64,000 nt of DNA from Devosia sp. (GTDB taxonomy: Bacteria; Pseudomonadota; Alphaproteobacteria; Rhizobiales; Devosiaceae). Of the stretch, positions 18,578 through 26,232 are shown piece by piece (the first letter of the stretch is position 1; every line of letters begins with the position of its first letter). Where the stretch lies: contig CP051235.1 of the NCBI GenBank assembly GCA_017794705.1, positions 931,010 to 995,009 on the forward strand, in the 5' to 3' direction. The notes under the pieces were generated by a model. It saw only the letters and a program-made list of their open reading frames with translations, had not been told where the DNA came from and searched no databases. Made by a program: the position numbers and the translations under genes.

Positions 18578-19933
18578 TCAATGCGGATTTTTCGCGGCAG
18601 GCAGGGTCAATTCTGCTCTCAGTCCTCCGCTGGGAGAAGGTGAAAGCTGAAAGGTTCCCCCGTAAATGCCGGCCAGTTCCTTGACGATATCGAGCCCCAA
18701 TCCGGATCCCGGCATTTTTTCGTCCAGGCGTACGCCTCGGCGCATGACCTTTTCGCGCTCGGCTTCCGTCAGTCCCGGACCATCATCGTCAAGCGTAATC
18801 CTCAGCATTGATTGCGTACCCGTGCTTCCGGGGCCGAGTTGAACTTTCACATTACTTCTGGCCCATTTGCAGCCGTTGTCCAGAAGATTGCCAGCCATTT
18901 CCTCAAGATCACCGGCCTCCCCGCGGAACCACAGCGGGGTGCCTGCCGGTATGTCGAGGTCAACCTTTTTGTCGCGATGCAGTTTCGCCATTACCCGCAC
19001 CAGCCTCTCGATCACCTCGACGGCATTTGTGCGTTGGCCCACCACCGCAGTCCGGGCCGCCAATTGAGCGCGGTCCAGGTAGTTGGTGACGAGTCCTGAC
19101 ATTCGTTCGACTTCAACGCCGACGGTTTCGGCCAGCGGTGATTTCTGCGCAGCCGCCTCGTTGCGCAGCACGGCCAGAGGCGTTTTCAGGCCATGCGCGA
19201 GGTTGCCCACGTGGCTCTTGGCACGCTGAACGATTTCAGAGTTGGAGCGCAATAGCTCATTTAGTTCTTCAGCCAGCGGCGTCAGTTCGCGGGGGTAGCT
19301 GCCGGAGATTTCACTCCGCTCGCCTTCCCGGATTTGCTCCATTTCCTCTCGCAACTGGCCAACGGGCCGCATGGCGACGCGCGCCACGATCACGCTCATG
19401 ATCGTCAGCATCGCTCCCACTGCGATCAGCACAAAGAGCGTCTGACTGCGAAAAGTCGCGGTTTGTTCGCTGATTTCGTCGAGGTTGCCGGAAACGGAAA
19501 AGATCAAATCGTCACCGGCTGTGTTGACGGCGCGCTCGATCAGCCGGACCTCGGTGCCGAAATCATCATCTACGACCGCTGTGCGTGAGCCACTTGCGTC
19601 AAATTCCGCAACGGTGGCAGGCATCGGGCTGCCAATCAGTGAGCCCGACAGGTTGAGCAGCGCACCTTCGGCATCGGTGATCTGCCAGTACCAGCCGGAA
19701 GCCGGACGCTGAAATCTGGGATCGGCCGCTATGATGTCAGGGGATTCCGCCGTGCCTGCCTCAAGCGTATTGGCGACGAGAGTCTCGAGATTGAAATTGA
19801 GAGACTCGACAAGGCTGCGGTCAAGCGCCCGCGAGTAAAGCTCGCTCAGCAAAAATGCTGTCGCGGCAAGGGCAATGACCAGCCACACAGCGGTCAGCAG
19901 GAACAAACGGGCTGCAATCGAGCCTTTGAACAT
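18578..19933 (-). CDS. Sensor histidine kinase, PhoQ-like
   Basis: The 451-residue kinase has TM1 (about 10-32), a periplasmic domain of about 130 residues, TM2 (about 165-187), HAMP, HisKA with His247 in NLAHGLKTPLAVLR, and an ATPase domain with NLLDNGCKW, DDDGPGL and GSGLGLDIVKEL. The HGLKTP box and layout match the PhoQ-type kinases of rhizobia that pair with OmpR-family regulators. Its ATG shares one base with the TGA of the regulator gene (TGATG). The likely role is envelope or cation sensing, inferred from the PepSY-like and lipoprotein neighbours. Confidence 0.92.
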   Translation of the reverse strand: MFKGSIAARLFLLTAVWLVIALAATAFLLSELYSRALDRSLVESLNFNLETLVANTLEAGTAESPDIIAADPRFQRPASGWYWQITDAEGALLNLSGSLIGSPMPATVAEFDASGSRTAVVDDDFGTEVRLIERAVNTAGDDLIFSVSGNLDEISEQTATFRSQTLFVLIAVGAMLTIMSVIVARVAMRPVGQLREEMEQIREGERSEISGSYPRELTPLAEELNELLRSNSEIVQRAKSHVGNLAHGLKTPLAVLRNEAAAQKSPLAETVGVEVERMSGLVTNYLDRAQLAARTAVVGQRTNAVEVIERLVRVMAKLHRDKKVDLDIPAGTPLWFRGEAGDLEEMAGNLLDNGCKWARSNVKVQLGPGSTGTQSMLRITLDDDGPGLTEAEREKVMRRGVRLDEKMPGSGLGLDIVKELAGIYGGTFQLSPSPSGGLRAELTLPAAKNPH

Positions 19934-20592
19934 CAGCCTTCAGATATCTGATAGCCGAGGCCGCGGACGGTTTCGATGCAATCGGCTGGCAGTTTCTTGC
20001 GCAGCCGGCCCACAAAGACCTCGATCGTATTGGAATCGCGGTCAAAGTCCTGATCATAAAGGTGTTCTGTCAGTTCGGTTCGCGAAATGACCTTGCCCTT
20101 GTGATGGATCAGGTAAGCCAGAAGCCGGAATTCGTGCGAAGTGAGCTTGATTGCCTGGCCGTCGACCGTCACGCGACCCGCCCTTGCATCAAGGCGGATC
20201 GGGCCGGCCTCGATCTCGTTGGAAGCATGGCCAGCGGCGCGCCGGACCAATGCCCGCAGACGCGCCAGCACCTCTTCCATATGGAAAGGCTTGGCCACGT
20301 AGTCGTCGGCCCCCGCATCAATGCCCTGCACCTTGTCGCTCCACCGGTCACGCGCGGTGAGCAGCAGAACGGGCGTGTTGCGCCCGTCCCGGCGCCAGGC
20401 TTCCAGTACGCTCAAGCCGTCCATCTGTGGCAGGCCGATGTCCAGAACGATAGCATCATAAGGTTCGGTATCGCCGAGGAAATGCCCTTCTTCACCGTCG
20501 AAGGCGACATCGACGACGTAGCCTGCATCGGTCAATGCGTCCTTGAGTTGCCGGTTGAGATTCGTGTCATCCTCGACCACAAGAATTCGCAT
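19933..20592 (-). CDS. OmpR-family response regulator (PhoP-like)
   Basis: The protein has 219 residues from the ATG at 20592, where the canonical receiver start MRILVVEDDTNLNRQL begins. Phospho-acceptor Asp51 (IVLDIGLPQMDG), the conserved Lys in VAKPFHMEE, and a C-terminal winged helix ending IETVRGLGYQI are present. It is the cognate regulator of the kinase whose gene it overlaps. A small PepSY-like periplasmic protein gene lies 23 bases upstream in the same orientation. Confidence 0.94.
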   Translation of the reverse strand: MRILVVEDDTNLNRQLKDALTDAGYVVDVAFDGEEGHFLGDTEPYDAIVLDIGLPQMDGLSVLEAWRRDGRNTPVLLLTARDRWSDKVQGIDAGADDYVAKPFHMEEVLARLRALVRRAAGHASNEIEAGPIRLDARAGRVTVDGQAIKLTSHEFRLLAYLIHHKGKVISRTELTEHLYDQDFDRDSNTIEVFVGRLRKKLPADCIETVRGLGYQISEG

Positions 20593-20615
20593 GATGTCCC
20601 CAATCGCCCTGCGGC

Positions 20616-20945
20616 TCAGCTTTGCCCCGTACGGGCATTGATCCAGACGGTGTTTGCAGCGCCGTTCTGATAAATGGAGAGAACATAATACAGTTCGCCG
20701 TTGCTGCGGCAAACCTTGCGGTCGACAACGTCACCGGGATTGAGCCCCTGCTGCGCAAAGATTTGCTGCATCGGGATCAACTGCCCTCCCATCGTGGCTT
20801 CCTGGGCATCTCGGGCAGACAGGCAATCGTCTGTCGCCTGGGCCAGCACCACGAATTGCGCGTCTGCACTGACGGACAAGAGGCCGAACGAGCAAAACAG
20901 CGTAAAGGCGAAAACGCGCAGGAATTGGGAGAGTTTCTGGTTCAT
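20616..20945 (-). CDS. Small secreted PepSY-like protein
   Basis: This 109-residue protein has a signal peptide (about residues 1-29, with cleavage near SADAQ). The mature part is a short alpha/beta domain of PepSY type (QIFAQQGLNPGDVVDRKV, then LYYVLSIYQNGAANTVWINARTG). It carries one Cys pair (DDCLSA and KVCRS). PepSY domains are often periplasmic modulators of proteases or kinases. As the first gene before the regulator/kinase pair it may tune the sensor. That role is inferred from position. Confidence 0.72.
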   Translation of the reverse strand: MNQKLSQFLRVFAFTLFCSFGLLSVSADAQFVVLAQATDDCLSARDAQEATMGGQLIPMQQIFAQQGLNPGDVVDRKVCRSNGELYYVLSIYQNGAANTVWINARTGQS

Positions 20946-20993
20946 GATGCGAAACTAGTGCCACTTTCATGAACCCGCAATGAACGGCAAAAA

Positions 20994-21191
20994 CTAGCTG
21001 GAGGCAGCCGACTGGACACCGCGCCGCAGAAAGATCACGGCAAGGGATTCCATGATCAGCTGCATGGCTGACTGATCGGCAAATCCGGGCAAATCGACGC
21101 CTGCAAGTTGCGCCAGCCCGGCAATCAGCATCGCTGCCGCGACGATGTAGGTCTTGTAGCCTGCCAACCGGCCGTCCTCGGCAATTCGCAT
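20994..21191 (-). CDS. Small holin-like phage/GTA membrane protein
   Basis: The 65-residue protein has one strong hydrophobic helix (TYIVAAAMLIAGLAQLAG) and a second weaker one near the C-terminus (MQLIMESLAVIFL). The N-terminal RLAGYKTYIVA pattern is typical of small phage and gene-transfer-agent proteins of Rhizobiales that resemble holins. Its ATG overlaps the stop of the upstream 49-residue gene by one base. Holin activity is inference from size and topology. Confidence 0.62.
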   Translation of the reverse strand: MRIAEDGRLAGYKTYIVAAAMLIAGLAQLAGVDLPGFADQSAMQLIMESLAVIFLRRGVQSAASS

Positions 21192-21340
21192 CAGCGGGCA
21201 CCCTTTGCGACACGACGCTTTTGCGCCGGTCGTGAGCGAGTCGATTTCAAGGTCGACGCCAGCGACCAGGCGAACTCGCGAAACACCTGTTCGGCGTCTG
21301 CGCGCCCTGCGGTTTGGCGCGATAGGGCATGCTGAAGCAT
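21191..21340 (-). CDS. Tiny basic protein in the distal phage/GTA operon
   Basis: The 49-residue protein starts at the ATG at 21340, which has an AAGGAG ribosome site. A longer frame to 21481 would overlap the upstream gene almost entirely. The sequence ends in a strongly basic tail (KSTRSRPAQKRRVAKGAR) after an aromatic helix (AEQVFREFAWSLASTL). No family recognised. The tight packing (one-base overlap downstream, one-base gap upstream) is the main evidence that it is a gene. Confidence 0.5.
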   Translation of the reverse strand: MLQHALSRQTAGRADAEQVFREFAWSLASTLKSTRSRPAQKRRVAKGAR

Positions 21341-21341
21341 G

Positions 21342-21530
21342 TCAGTCTCCTTGTCTGAACAGACGATTGAGATGGGCGATTTCCTGGACGAAGGCGTTGA
21401 AGCGCCGGTTGGCCGCCGCCAATTCCTTGAGCGTCCAGACCAGCAGTCCCGATGCTCCGCTCGCCCATAAAAAAAGCGCAAGATGCGCCAGGTCGCCGCG
21501 CGACGCGACGAGCTCGGTCAGTTCACTCAT
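21342..21530 (-). CDS. Small membrane protein of the distal phage/GTA operon
   Basis: This 62-residue protein starts at the ATG at 21530, behind a GAGGAA ribosome site. It has a single transmembrane helix (LALFLWASGASGLLVWTL) followed by an amphipathic cytoplasmic helix. It resembles small proteins seen at the end of Rhizobiales gene-transfer-agent clusters. It is the first of three coupled minus-strand genes. The conserved upstream motif (21594-21625) lies about 65 bases before it. Confidence 0.58.
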   Translation of the reverse strand: MSELTELVASRGDLAHLALFLWASGASGLLVWTLKELAAANRRFNAFVQEIAHLNRLFRQGD

Positions 21531-21593
21531 GTCGGAATTTCCTCGGATCCGCCGAAGCAGCGCGGGTTCCTCACCCACTTCTTCGACCCTACC

Positions 21594-21625
21594 CGAAGAG
21601 TATCACCCCACCGTCACGCGGGGAT
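21594..21625 (-). repeat. Copy B of a motif shared by both phage/GTA operon heads
   Basis: On the minus strand the core reads ATCCCCGCGTGACGG. The same core with one change occurs at 26128-26142, just before the first gene of the cluster. Similarity continues weakly beyond the core towards each gene. This suggests a common operator or promoter element, or a leftover duplicated end. The remaining 21626-21795 stretch shows no gene. Confidence 0.5.
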
Positions 21626-21795
21626 AACTTTCAAACGATCGGCGTAGCCGGGGAGAAAGTCCGGTGGACATTCGAGAGTGCAGAAAGGCCATGAGAGCTA
21701 TGCTCGAATGGCGAACTGGCCCGCGGGGCAGGATTTGTCAGGTGGCCATTTAAGAGTGCTAGAGCTTGGGTGCCCCTTTGTGCGCTCGAGCCCGT

Positions 21796-22176
21796 CTACT
21801 TATCGGGGAGCGGTCGCGCCTTATAGTACGCCTTGATGGAGAGCAGGAGTTTGATCTCCGCAGCGCTAAGTCTTGGGTCACCCGGTTTGACGCCGAGTCG
21901 CATCTTGTGTTCAAGGCCGATGGCAGTTTCACGCCAATCTGGCGGCAAGGCAGCGGTGGAAATCAGCGAACATATCCCGCCATCTGGAAGAGGTTTTGAC
22001 AGACCGTCGCGACCAAACTCCAATTCCATTCCGGTTGTAATGTGTCGTGCAATGAAACCGGATATGTCAGTTGACAAGACCAGTAGTATTTTGGGTTGTC
22101 CACCTTCACCCATTCCATAAACTAGGTCGCCAGATTTGATTGCGTCGAGCGCTCGCTGTCTCGCCAATGTCCTCAA
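21796..22176 (-). CDS. Unknown 126-residue protein coupled to the portal-adjacent gene
   Basis: The frame begins with TTG at 22176, overlapping the TGA of the upstream gene as TTGA, so it depends on that gene for translation. The protein is soluble, with a beta-rich N-terminal half (GDLVYGMGEGGQPKILLVLS) and a helical C-terminus (LSAAEIKLLLSIKAYYKA). No family is recognised. Position and coupling would fit an immunity or antitoxin partner of the 137-residue protein, but nothing in the sequence proves it. Confidence 0.55.
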   Translation of the reverse strand: MRTLARQRALDAIKSGDLVYGMGEGGQPKILLVLSTDISGFIARHITTGMELEFGRDGLSKPLPDGGICSLISTAALPPDWRETAIGLEHKMRLGVKPGDPRLSAAEIKLLLSIKAYYKARPLPDK

Positions 22177-22586
22177 AAGGTTCTCCTTCGCGCGCCCGGA
22201 TCGAAGTTCTCAATCGTTTCAAGTTGCTCTTCGCGGGGCAAGTCCTGGATCCCCAAGTCCTTGATGGTGCAGTCCCAACATAACCACTTTCCCCGAATGA
22301 AGAACATTCCTGTCGTGCCGAACGATCCTCCATTTTGACATCCGGCAGCAAATCCTTCACATCGGGCTGCTGCGACGTCTTCTCGCTCCGCATACGGTTC
22401 CCCACCTGCCGCAGGAATTCCGCTTATCCATTGCCCACCATCGGAAGATCCCTTCGGCGCACGCGGCTGATCTTGCCAATTCGGATTGTACCGGATCTCG
22501 ACTTGCAGTCGGTGCGCAACCAGCATGAACCGCTGATAGGCAGTTTCACTCTGCAAACGCGCGGCCATTTGTTCAAGCGGATGCAT
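22173..22586 (-). CDS. Unknown portal-adjacent protein with polymorphic-toxin-like linker
   Basis: The protein has 137 residues from the ATG at 22586, which has a GGAG site overlapping the end of the portal gene. The stretch YNPNWQDQPRAPKGSSDGGQ resembles the linker found in Rhizobiales phage-associated cargo proteins ahead of variable C-terminal domains. The C-terminal half has four cysteines (CEGFAAGC, CWDC) that could bind a metal or form disulfides. It sits where a prohead protease gene is usual. Function unknown; a toxin-type cargo is one possibility. Confidence 0.58.
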   Translation of the reverse strand: MHPLEQMAARLQSETAYQRFMLVAHRLQVEIRYNPNWQDQPRAPKGSSDGGQWISGIPAAGGEPYAEREDVAAARCEGFAAGCQNGGSFGTTGMFFIRGKWLCWDCTIKDLGIQDLPREEQLETIENFDPGARRRTF

Positions 22587-22593
22587 TTGCCGC

Positions 22594-23754
22594 TTACTCC
22601 GACGCCCCAAACCCCACAGCCGTTCGCTTCTCCTCGTCGCTGAGAAAATCCGCCGCCCCGATCCGCGCCCACAGTGCCGAGCGGTCTTCGGCCAGCGCCT
22701 CGATTTCCTCCAGTCGGGGCACGATCTCGAACTTGTCTTCAAACGCCGGCGCCAGCCAGCGTGACAGCATGCCGGTCGTCCGTTTGACCAGCGGCACGAC
22801 ATTCTGCCGCCAGAAGGCGCGGTTGGCCTCGGCGTAATTGGCGTAGGTATTGTCGCCGGGGATGCCCAGCAGCATGGGCGGCACGCCAAAGGCCAGGGCG
22901 ATCTCGCGGGCGGCCATGTTCTTGGCTTCGATGAAATCCATGTCGTGCGGCGTCAGCCCCATCGACTTCCAGTCCAGCCCGCCTTCCAGCACCATCGGCC
23001 GCCCGGCGTTCATCGCCCCCTGAAACCCGGCTTCCAACTCGTCCTTCAGCCGCTGAAACTGGTCCGGGGTCAGGTTGCCGGCTTCCGCCGAATAGACCAG
23101 CGCCCCGGACGGCCGCGCCGCATTGTCGAGCAGCGCCTTGTTCCAGCGCGCCGCGGCATTGTGCGTATCAAGGCTGACCTGCGCCGCATCCAGCGGCGCC
23201 AATCCGTAATGGTCATCAAGCGGATGAAACAGTTTCAGATGCAGCACCTTCGGCACCGGCGCCGTGCCCTGGTCGAGGCGCACCGTGCGCCCACCCACCC
23301 TGTACTCATAGGCCGCCGGCCAGCCATCCACCCCGGCGACCACCGACATCCGGTCCGGCCGCAAGGCATAAAGCCCCTTCACTTCTCCATCAGCCAGCGC
23401 TGCCTCCAGAAAGGCGTTCCCCGACGTGTGGAGAAACGAATAGACGGCCTCCAGCAGTTCGCTGCCCGACTGGCGCGGATTCGGCATCTCGATCAGCCGC
23501 AACACCGGATGTTCCGCCAGCGCGCCTTCCGGCCCTTTAACCGAAAGCGGCACGCGCACCGCCGCCTCAACGATCAGCCGCACACAGCGATAAACCACGG
23601 GGTTCCTGAGATAGCCCTCCCCCGCCAACGCGGAAAACCCGCGCCGTGTCCAGGTCGCCTCGCTGACGCCCGAAAGCGCAAAAAGCGAATGAGATTTTTG
23701 TTCGACAGGCGCGTTCAAGCGCCCGCCGAACAGGCGGGTGAGGATGGATGTCAT
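22594..23754 (-). CDS. HK97-family phage portal protein
   Basis: The 386-residue protein has the usual HK97 portal length. It contains the signature regions NPVVYRCVRLIVEAAVRVPL, PNPRQSGSELLEAVYSFL and the C-terminal KNMAAREIALAFGVPPMLLG followed by YANYAEANRAFW. The portal forms the dodecameric ring through which DNA enters and leaves the capsid. This is the gp3 equivalent of gene transfer agents. The frame is intact. The neighbours upstream are HicA/HicB-like genes instead of terminase directly. Confidence 0.95.
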   Translation of the reverse strand: MTSILTRLFGGRLNAPVEQKSHSLFALSGVSEATWTRRGFSALAGEGYLRNPVVYRCVRLIVEAAVRVPLSVKGPEGALAEHPVLRLIEMPNPRQSGSELLEAVYSFLHTSGNAFLEAALADGEVKGLYALRPDRMSVVAGVDGWPAAYEYRVGGRTVRLDQGTAPVPKVLHLKLFHPLDDHYGLAPLDAAQVSLDTHNAAARWNKALLDNAARPSGALVYSAEAGNLTPDQFQRLKDELEAGFQGAMNAGRPMVLEGGLDWKSMGLTPHDMDFIEAKNMAAREIALAFGVPPMLLGIPGDNTYANYAEANRAFWRQNVVPLVKRTTGMLSRWLAPAFEDKFEIVPRLEEIEALAEDRSALWARIGAADFLSDEEKRTAVGFGASE

Positions 23755-23822
23755 TTCTTCTCCGGAGTAGTCAGATGCCGTGACGCTGCATGGAGGTCAG
23801 CGAGTCACTTGTGCGCGTTCGA

Positions 23823-24017
23823 TCAATATTTCTTGGACGAACCAGCCTGTTTCAGGATCGCATTTGCGGTGTGTCGGCTCTTCAGGTTTCGCGGCACGGT
23901 GGTCTGTCGACCGTTCTGATGCCGCCAGATTTCGTGCGAGCCTTTGGCGGTTCGCATGAACTCGTAGCCAAGTGCGGACAGCTCAGCCACGACTTGGGCG
24001 TAGTAGCCTTTGGCCAA
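23823..24017 (-). CDS. hicA: HicA-family mRNA interferase toxin
   Basis: The 64-residue reading from TTG at 24017 fits the family length; the frame is open to a GTG at 24053, which would overlap the upstream gene by 34 bases. The HicA double-stranded-RNA-binding-like fold is seen as GYYAQVVAELSALGYEF, the catalytic GSHEIWRH, and TVPRNLKSRHTANAILKQAG. HicA cleaves mRNA and is held inactive by HicB. It follows the HicB-like gene directly, and both lie between terminase and portal genes. The start is uncertain because neither candidate has a clear ribosome site. Confidence 0.82.
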   Translation of the reverse strand: MAKGYYAQVVAELSALGYEFMRTAKGSHEIWRHQNGRQTTVPRNLKSRHTANAILKQAGSSKKY

Positions 24018-24019
24018 TG

Positions 24020-24271
24020 CTAGGCGTTCACTGGAGGCTGCGGCTTCTGCCACAAGATTGCAGGAATCATGTCAGCCAGCGAAGCTGAAGCATTTTCCGG
24101 TTTAAGCAAATGGTTGGACAGCGCCAGTTCAGGACCGAGTTCCATCAGAATTTCTTCAAACTCCTCAAGGCTGTTCGCCTCAATATGGAGTCCGTCAATG
24201 TCGCTTTCCGAGAAGAAAACGTGGGCTTCTTCATCCCAGACAGCTGAAACAACAAATGTACGTTTCGCCAT
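24020..24271 (-). CDS. HicB-like (DUF1902) antitoxin
   Basis: The protein has 83 residues from the ATG at 24271, with an AAAGG site. The sequence AKRTFVVSAVWDEEAHVFF then SDIDGLHIEANSLEEFEEIL matches the DUF1902/HicB partial RNase-H-like fold. No C-terminal ribbon-helix-helix or HTH domain is present, so DNA-binding autoregulation is doubtful. The antitoxin-first order and tight spacing to HicA make it the likely HicA inhibitor. A short upstream gap (24272-24415) could hold its own promoter. Confidence 0.78.
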   Translation of the reverse strand: MAKRTFVVSAVWDEEAHVFFSESDIDGLHIEANSLEEFEEILMELGPELALSNHLLKPENASASLADMIPAILWQKPQPPVNA

Positions 24272-24415
24272 GACCTTTGCTTTCAACGATATTTACTCGC
24301 GGATCACTCGCTGCGTTCGACAGATTTGACCCGCAATTTCCATATGATGCTCAAGATATGTCACCACAATGACCTAGGTCAACGAAGCTGCCTGCGCTTC
24401 CTGTTCCAATCGGCC

Positions 24416-25683
24416 TCAAGTTGAACGAACGCGCGGTGACTTCGCGCGCAACATCAGTTCCGTCAGTGCCCAGACCAGCGCATCAACGCGATCCGGCGAA
24501 TGTCCATCCGCCAATCCATCCGGGCCGAACGCGCACATTTCGTCTTCGAGCTCCGTCAGGCCCGGCACGTGTTGCACCAGACCGCGTTCATAGAGCGCGG
24601 CCACCGGTTCGGCGCGCAGCCATTTGCCGCGTGTCGCGCGCACTTCGATTACCGGCAGCAGCAGGTCGATCTGGCGGATCAGGTTTTTGACCAGGTCACC
24701 GCCCTGGTTGGTCTCGACCACAACGGCATCCGCATCGAATTCGTTGAAGGCACTGACCACGCGCCGTGCCCACCCCATCGGCGGGGAGGTTTCAGCGTCC
24801 GGTCAGCAAGAACCAGCGCTTTCTCTCCCGCCCGTGCCGCAACGATGATGCCGCAGGCGTCCGAATTCTTTTTCGCGGAAACCGCCGGGTCTACCGCCAC
24901 CACGATCCGTTCCGGCCGCAGTTCCTCGTTGGTCCGGCACGCCTCGACCAGTTCACGCGACCATAGTCCGTCCTCGCGATCCTCGATCAGTTCGCCATTC
25001 AGTTCCTGACGGCCAAGCCTTGTGCCCTGATAGCGGCCGACCACGTCGCTCAAAAATCCTGGGGCCAGATTGGCCCGATTGTCCTCCGTCGTCATACGGG
25101 TCAACACCGTGCCCGGCTCGCTCAACAGCCGCTTGATCAGCCGGGTTGGCCGGGGCGTTGTCGTCACCAATTGCCGGGGCCGGTCACCGAGCCGTAGGGC
25201 AAATTGAAGCATGTCCCAGGCGGCTTCCGCATGGGGCCATTTGCCCGCCTCGTCAACCCAGGCTGCCGCAAACTGCGGACCGCGAAACCGTTCCGGATCG
25301 CTTGCCGACATCAGGTGCGCCTCGGCCCCGTTCGACCAGACCAGTCTCTGCCGCCCCCGCTCGAACTTCGGACGATTTGCCGGTACCCCAACGGACAGCA
25401 AACCCGATGGCCCTTCAACCATCACCCGCCGCGCTTCATCCAGATTTTCGCTCACCAGCGCAATCGGGCTCACCGGAGCGGTGCCTGCTACCAGTGAGCG
25501 CACCCATTCCGCCCCGGCGCGGGTCTTGCCAGCGCCGCGGCCGCCCATCAGCAGCCAGGTTGTCCAGCTGCCCTCGGGCGGCCATTGTTCGGCCCGGGCC
25601 CAGATGGCCCAGTCGAAGAACAGCTCACGGACTTCCTTGTCGGTCAGGCGGTTGAGGCGATCCGGCCAGTCAATCCTGGTCAA
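24416..25683 (-). pseudogene. Phage/GTA terminase large subunit, interrupted by a single-base frameshift
   Basis: The first 300 or so codons (from 25683) give the ATPase domain: Walker A LLMGGRGAGKTRAG (about residues 45-58), Walker B AAWVDEAG, and the start of the nuclease domain (IVVAVDPAVSAKKNSDACG). The frame then runs off after TLKPP near 24785. The missing end (MGWARRVVSAFNEFDADAVVVET..., then SPDRVDALVWALTEL) continues in another frame to the TGA at 24416. Adding one C to the four-C run just before 24780 restores TLKPPPPMGWARR. The motor/nuclease cuts and packages DNA. Either the gene is dead or the homopolymer was misread. Confidence 0.85.
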
Positions 25684-26107
25684 GCGAACTCAATCGCTCC
25701 GCCAGCGTGTCGCGCATTTCGATCATTTCGGGATCGTTTGCCTTTTTGGAGACGGTGCGCCTTGGCCGTTTGGCCTCGAGTTCGGCCAGCTTGTCCAGCG
25801 TCCGTGCCAGATTGCCCAACAGGGTCACTTCCTTTTCACCCGCCACATTGCTGCTCCGTTCCAGTTCCCGCAAATACCGGTCCACAAGTGCATACATGCG
25901 CTTGATCAGCTGTGTCCGGCCCCGCAACGTCACGTTGTAGCGCATGGGCCAATCGCCCACCCGCCGCTGCGCTTGCAGCTGCTTGGCGCTGATCCCGTGC
26001 TTTTTGCAAATCTCACCGACCGGGAAATGCCGGTCAGCATAATCCTCGCGCACCGCTTCCCAATCGGGAGAGGCAACGCCTTGGCTTTCGCCCACATCTT
26101 TGACCAT
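25670..26107 (-). CDS. Terminase-small-like protein, first gene of the phage/GTA cluster
   Basis: The protein has 145 residues from the ATG at 26107. The N-terminal helix-turn-helix (DWEAVREDYADRHFPVGEI, then KKHGISAKQLQAQRRVGDW) is typical of small terminases that recognise DNA. The rest is helical and basic (LKKRMYALVDRYLRELE-like segment, then KRPRRTVSKKAND). It overlaps the terminase start by 14 bases. It matches the gene usually found just upstream of terminase in Rhizobiales GTA clusters; the exact family is not certain. Confidence 0.7.
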   Translation of the reverse strand: MVKDVGESQGVASPDWEAVREDYADRHFPVGEICKKHGISAKQLQAQRRVGDWPMRYNVTLRGRTQLIKRMYALVDRYLRELERSSNVAGEKEVTLLGNLARTLDKLAELEAKRPRRTVSKKANDPEMIEMRDTLAERLSSLDQD

Positions 26108-26110
26108 GCC

Positions 26111-26142
26111 ACAAAGATACACCGCCGCCGTGACGCGGGGAT
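26111..26142 (-). repeat. Copy A of the motif shared by both phage/GTA operon heads
   Basis: On the minus strand the core ATCCCCGCGTCACGG (26128-26142) differs from the copy at 21611-21625 in one of 15 bases. It ends about 20 bases before the ATG of the first gene of the cluster, so it would lie in the 5' leader or promoter. Confidence 0.5.
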
Positions 26143-26232
26143 ATCTCAGGGCAAAACGTCGGAAAAAATCTGCCCTGCAGCGCGAGTACCGGGGCTAACT
26201 CATTGCAATAAATAGATAAAATATTTTGCCGA

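Larger units (their letters stand above)
20994..26107 (-). mobile_element. Reduced gene-transfer-agent/HK97-type prophage cluster
   Basis: All genes read on the minus strand in the order: terminase-small-like, terminase large, HicB-like, HicA, portal, two unknowns, then three tiny genes of the type found at the distal end of GTA clusters. The prohead protease, major capsid, head-tail, tape-measure and baseplate genes normally between portal and distal genes are missing. Terminase is frameshifted. The simplest reading is an internally deleted GTA or HK97-like prophage; the missing part could instead be elsewhere in the genome. Confidence 0.65.

Noticed and set aside
22945-23919. 324-codon plus-strand frame over the portal gene
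   Set aside because: His/Arg/Pro-rich antisense product; the portal is unambiguous.
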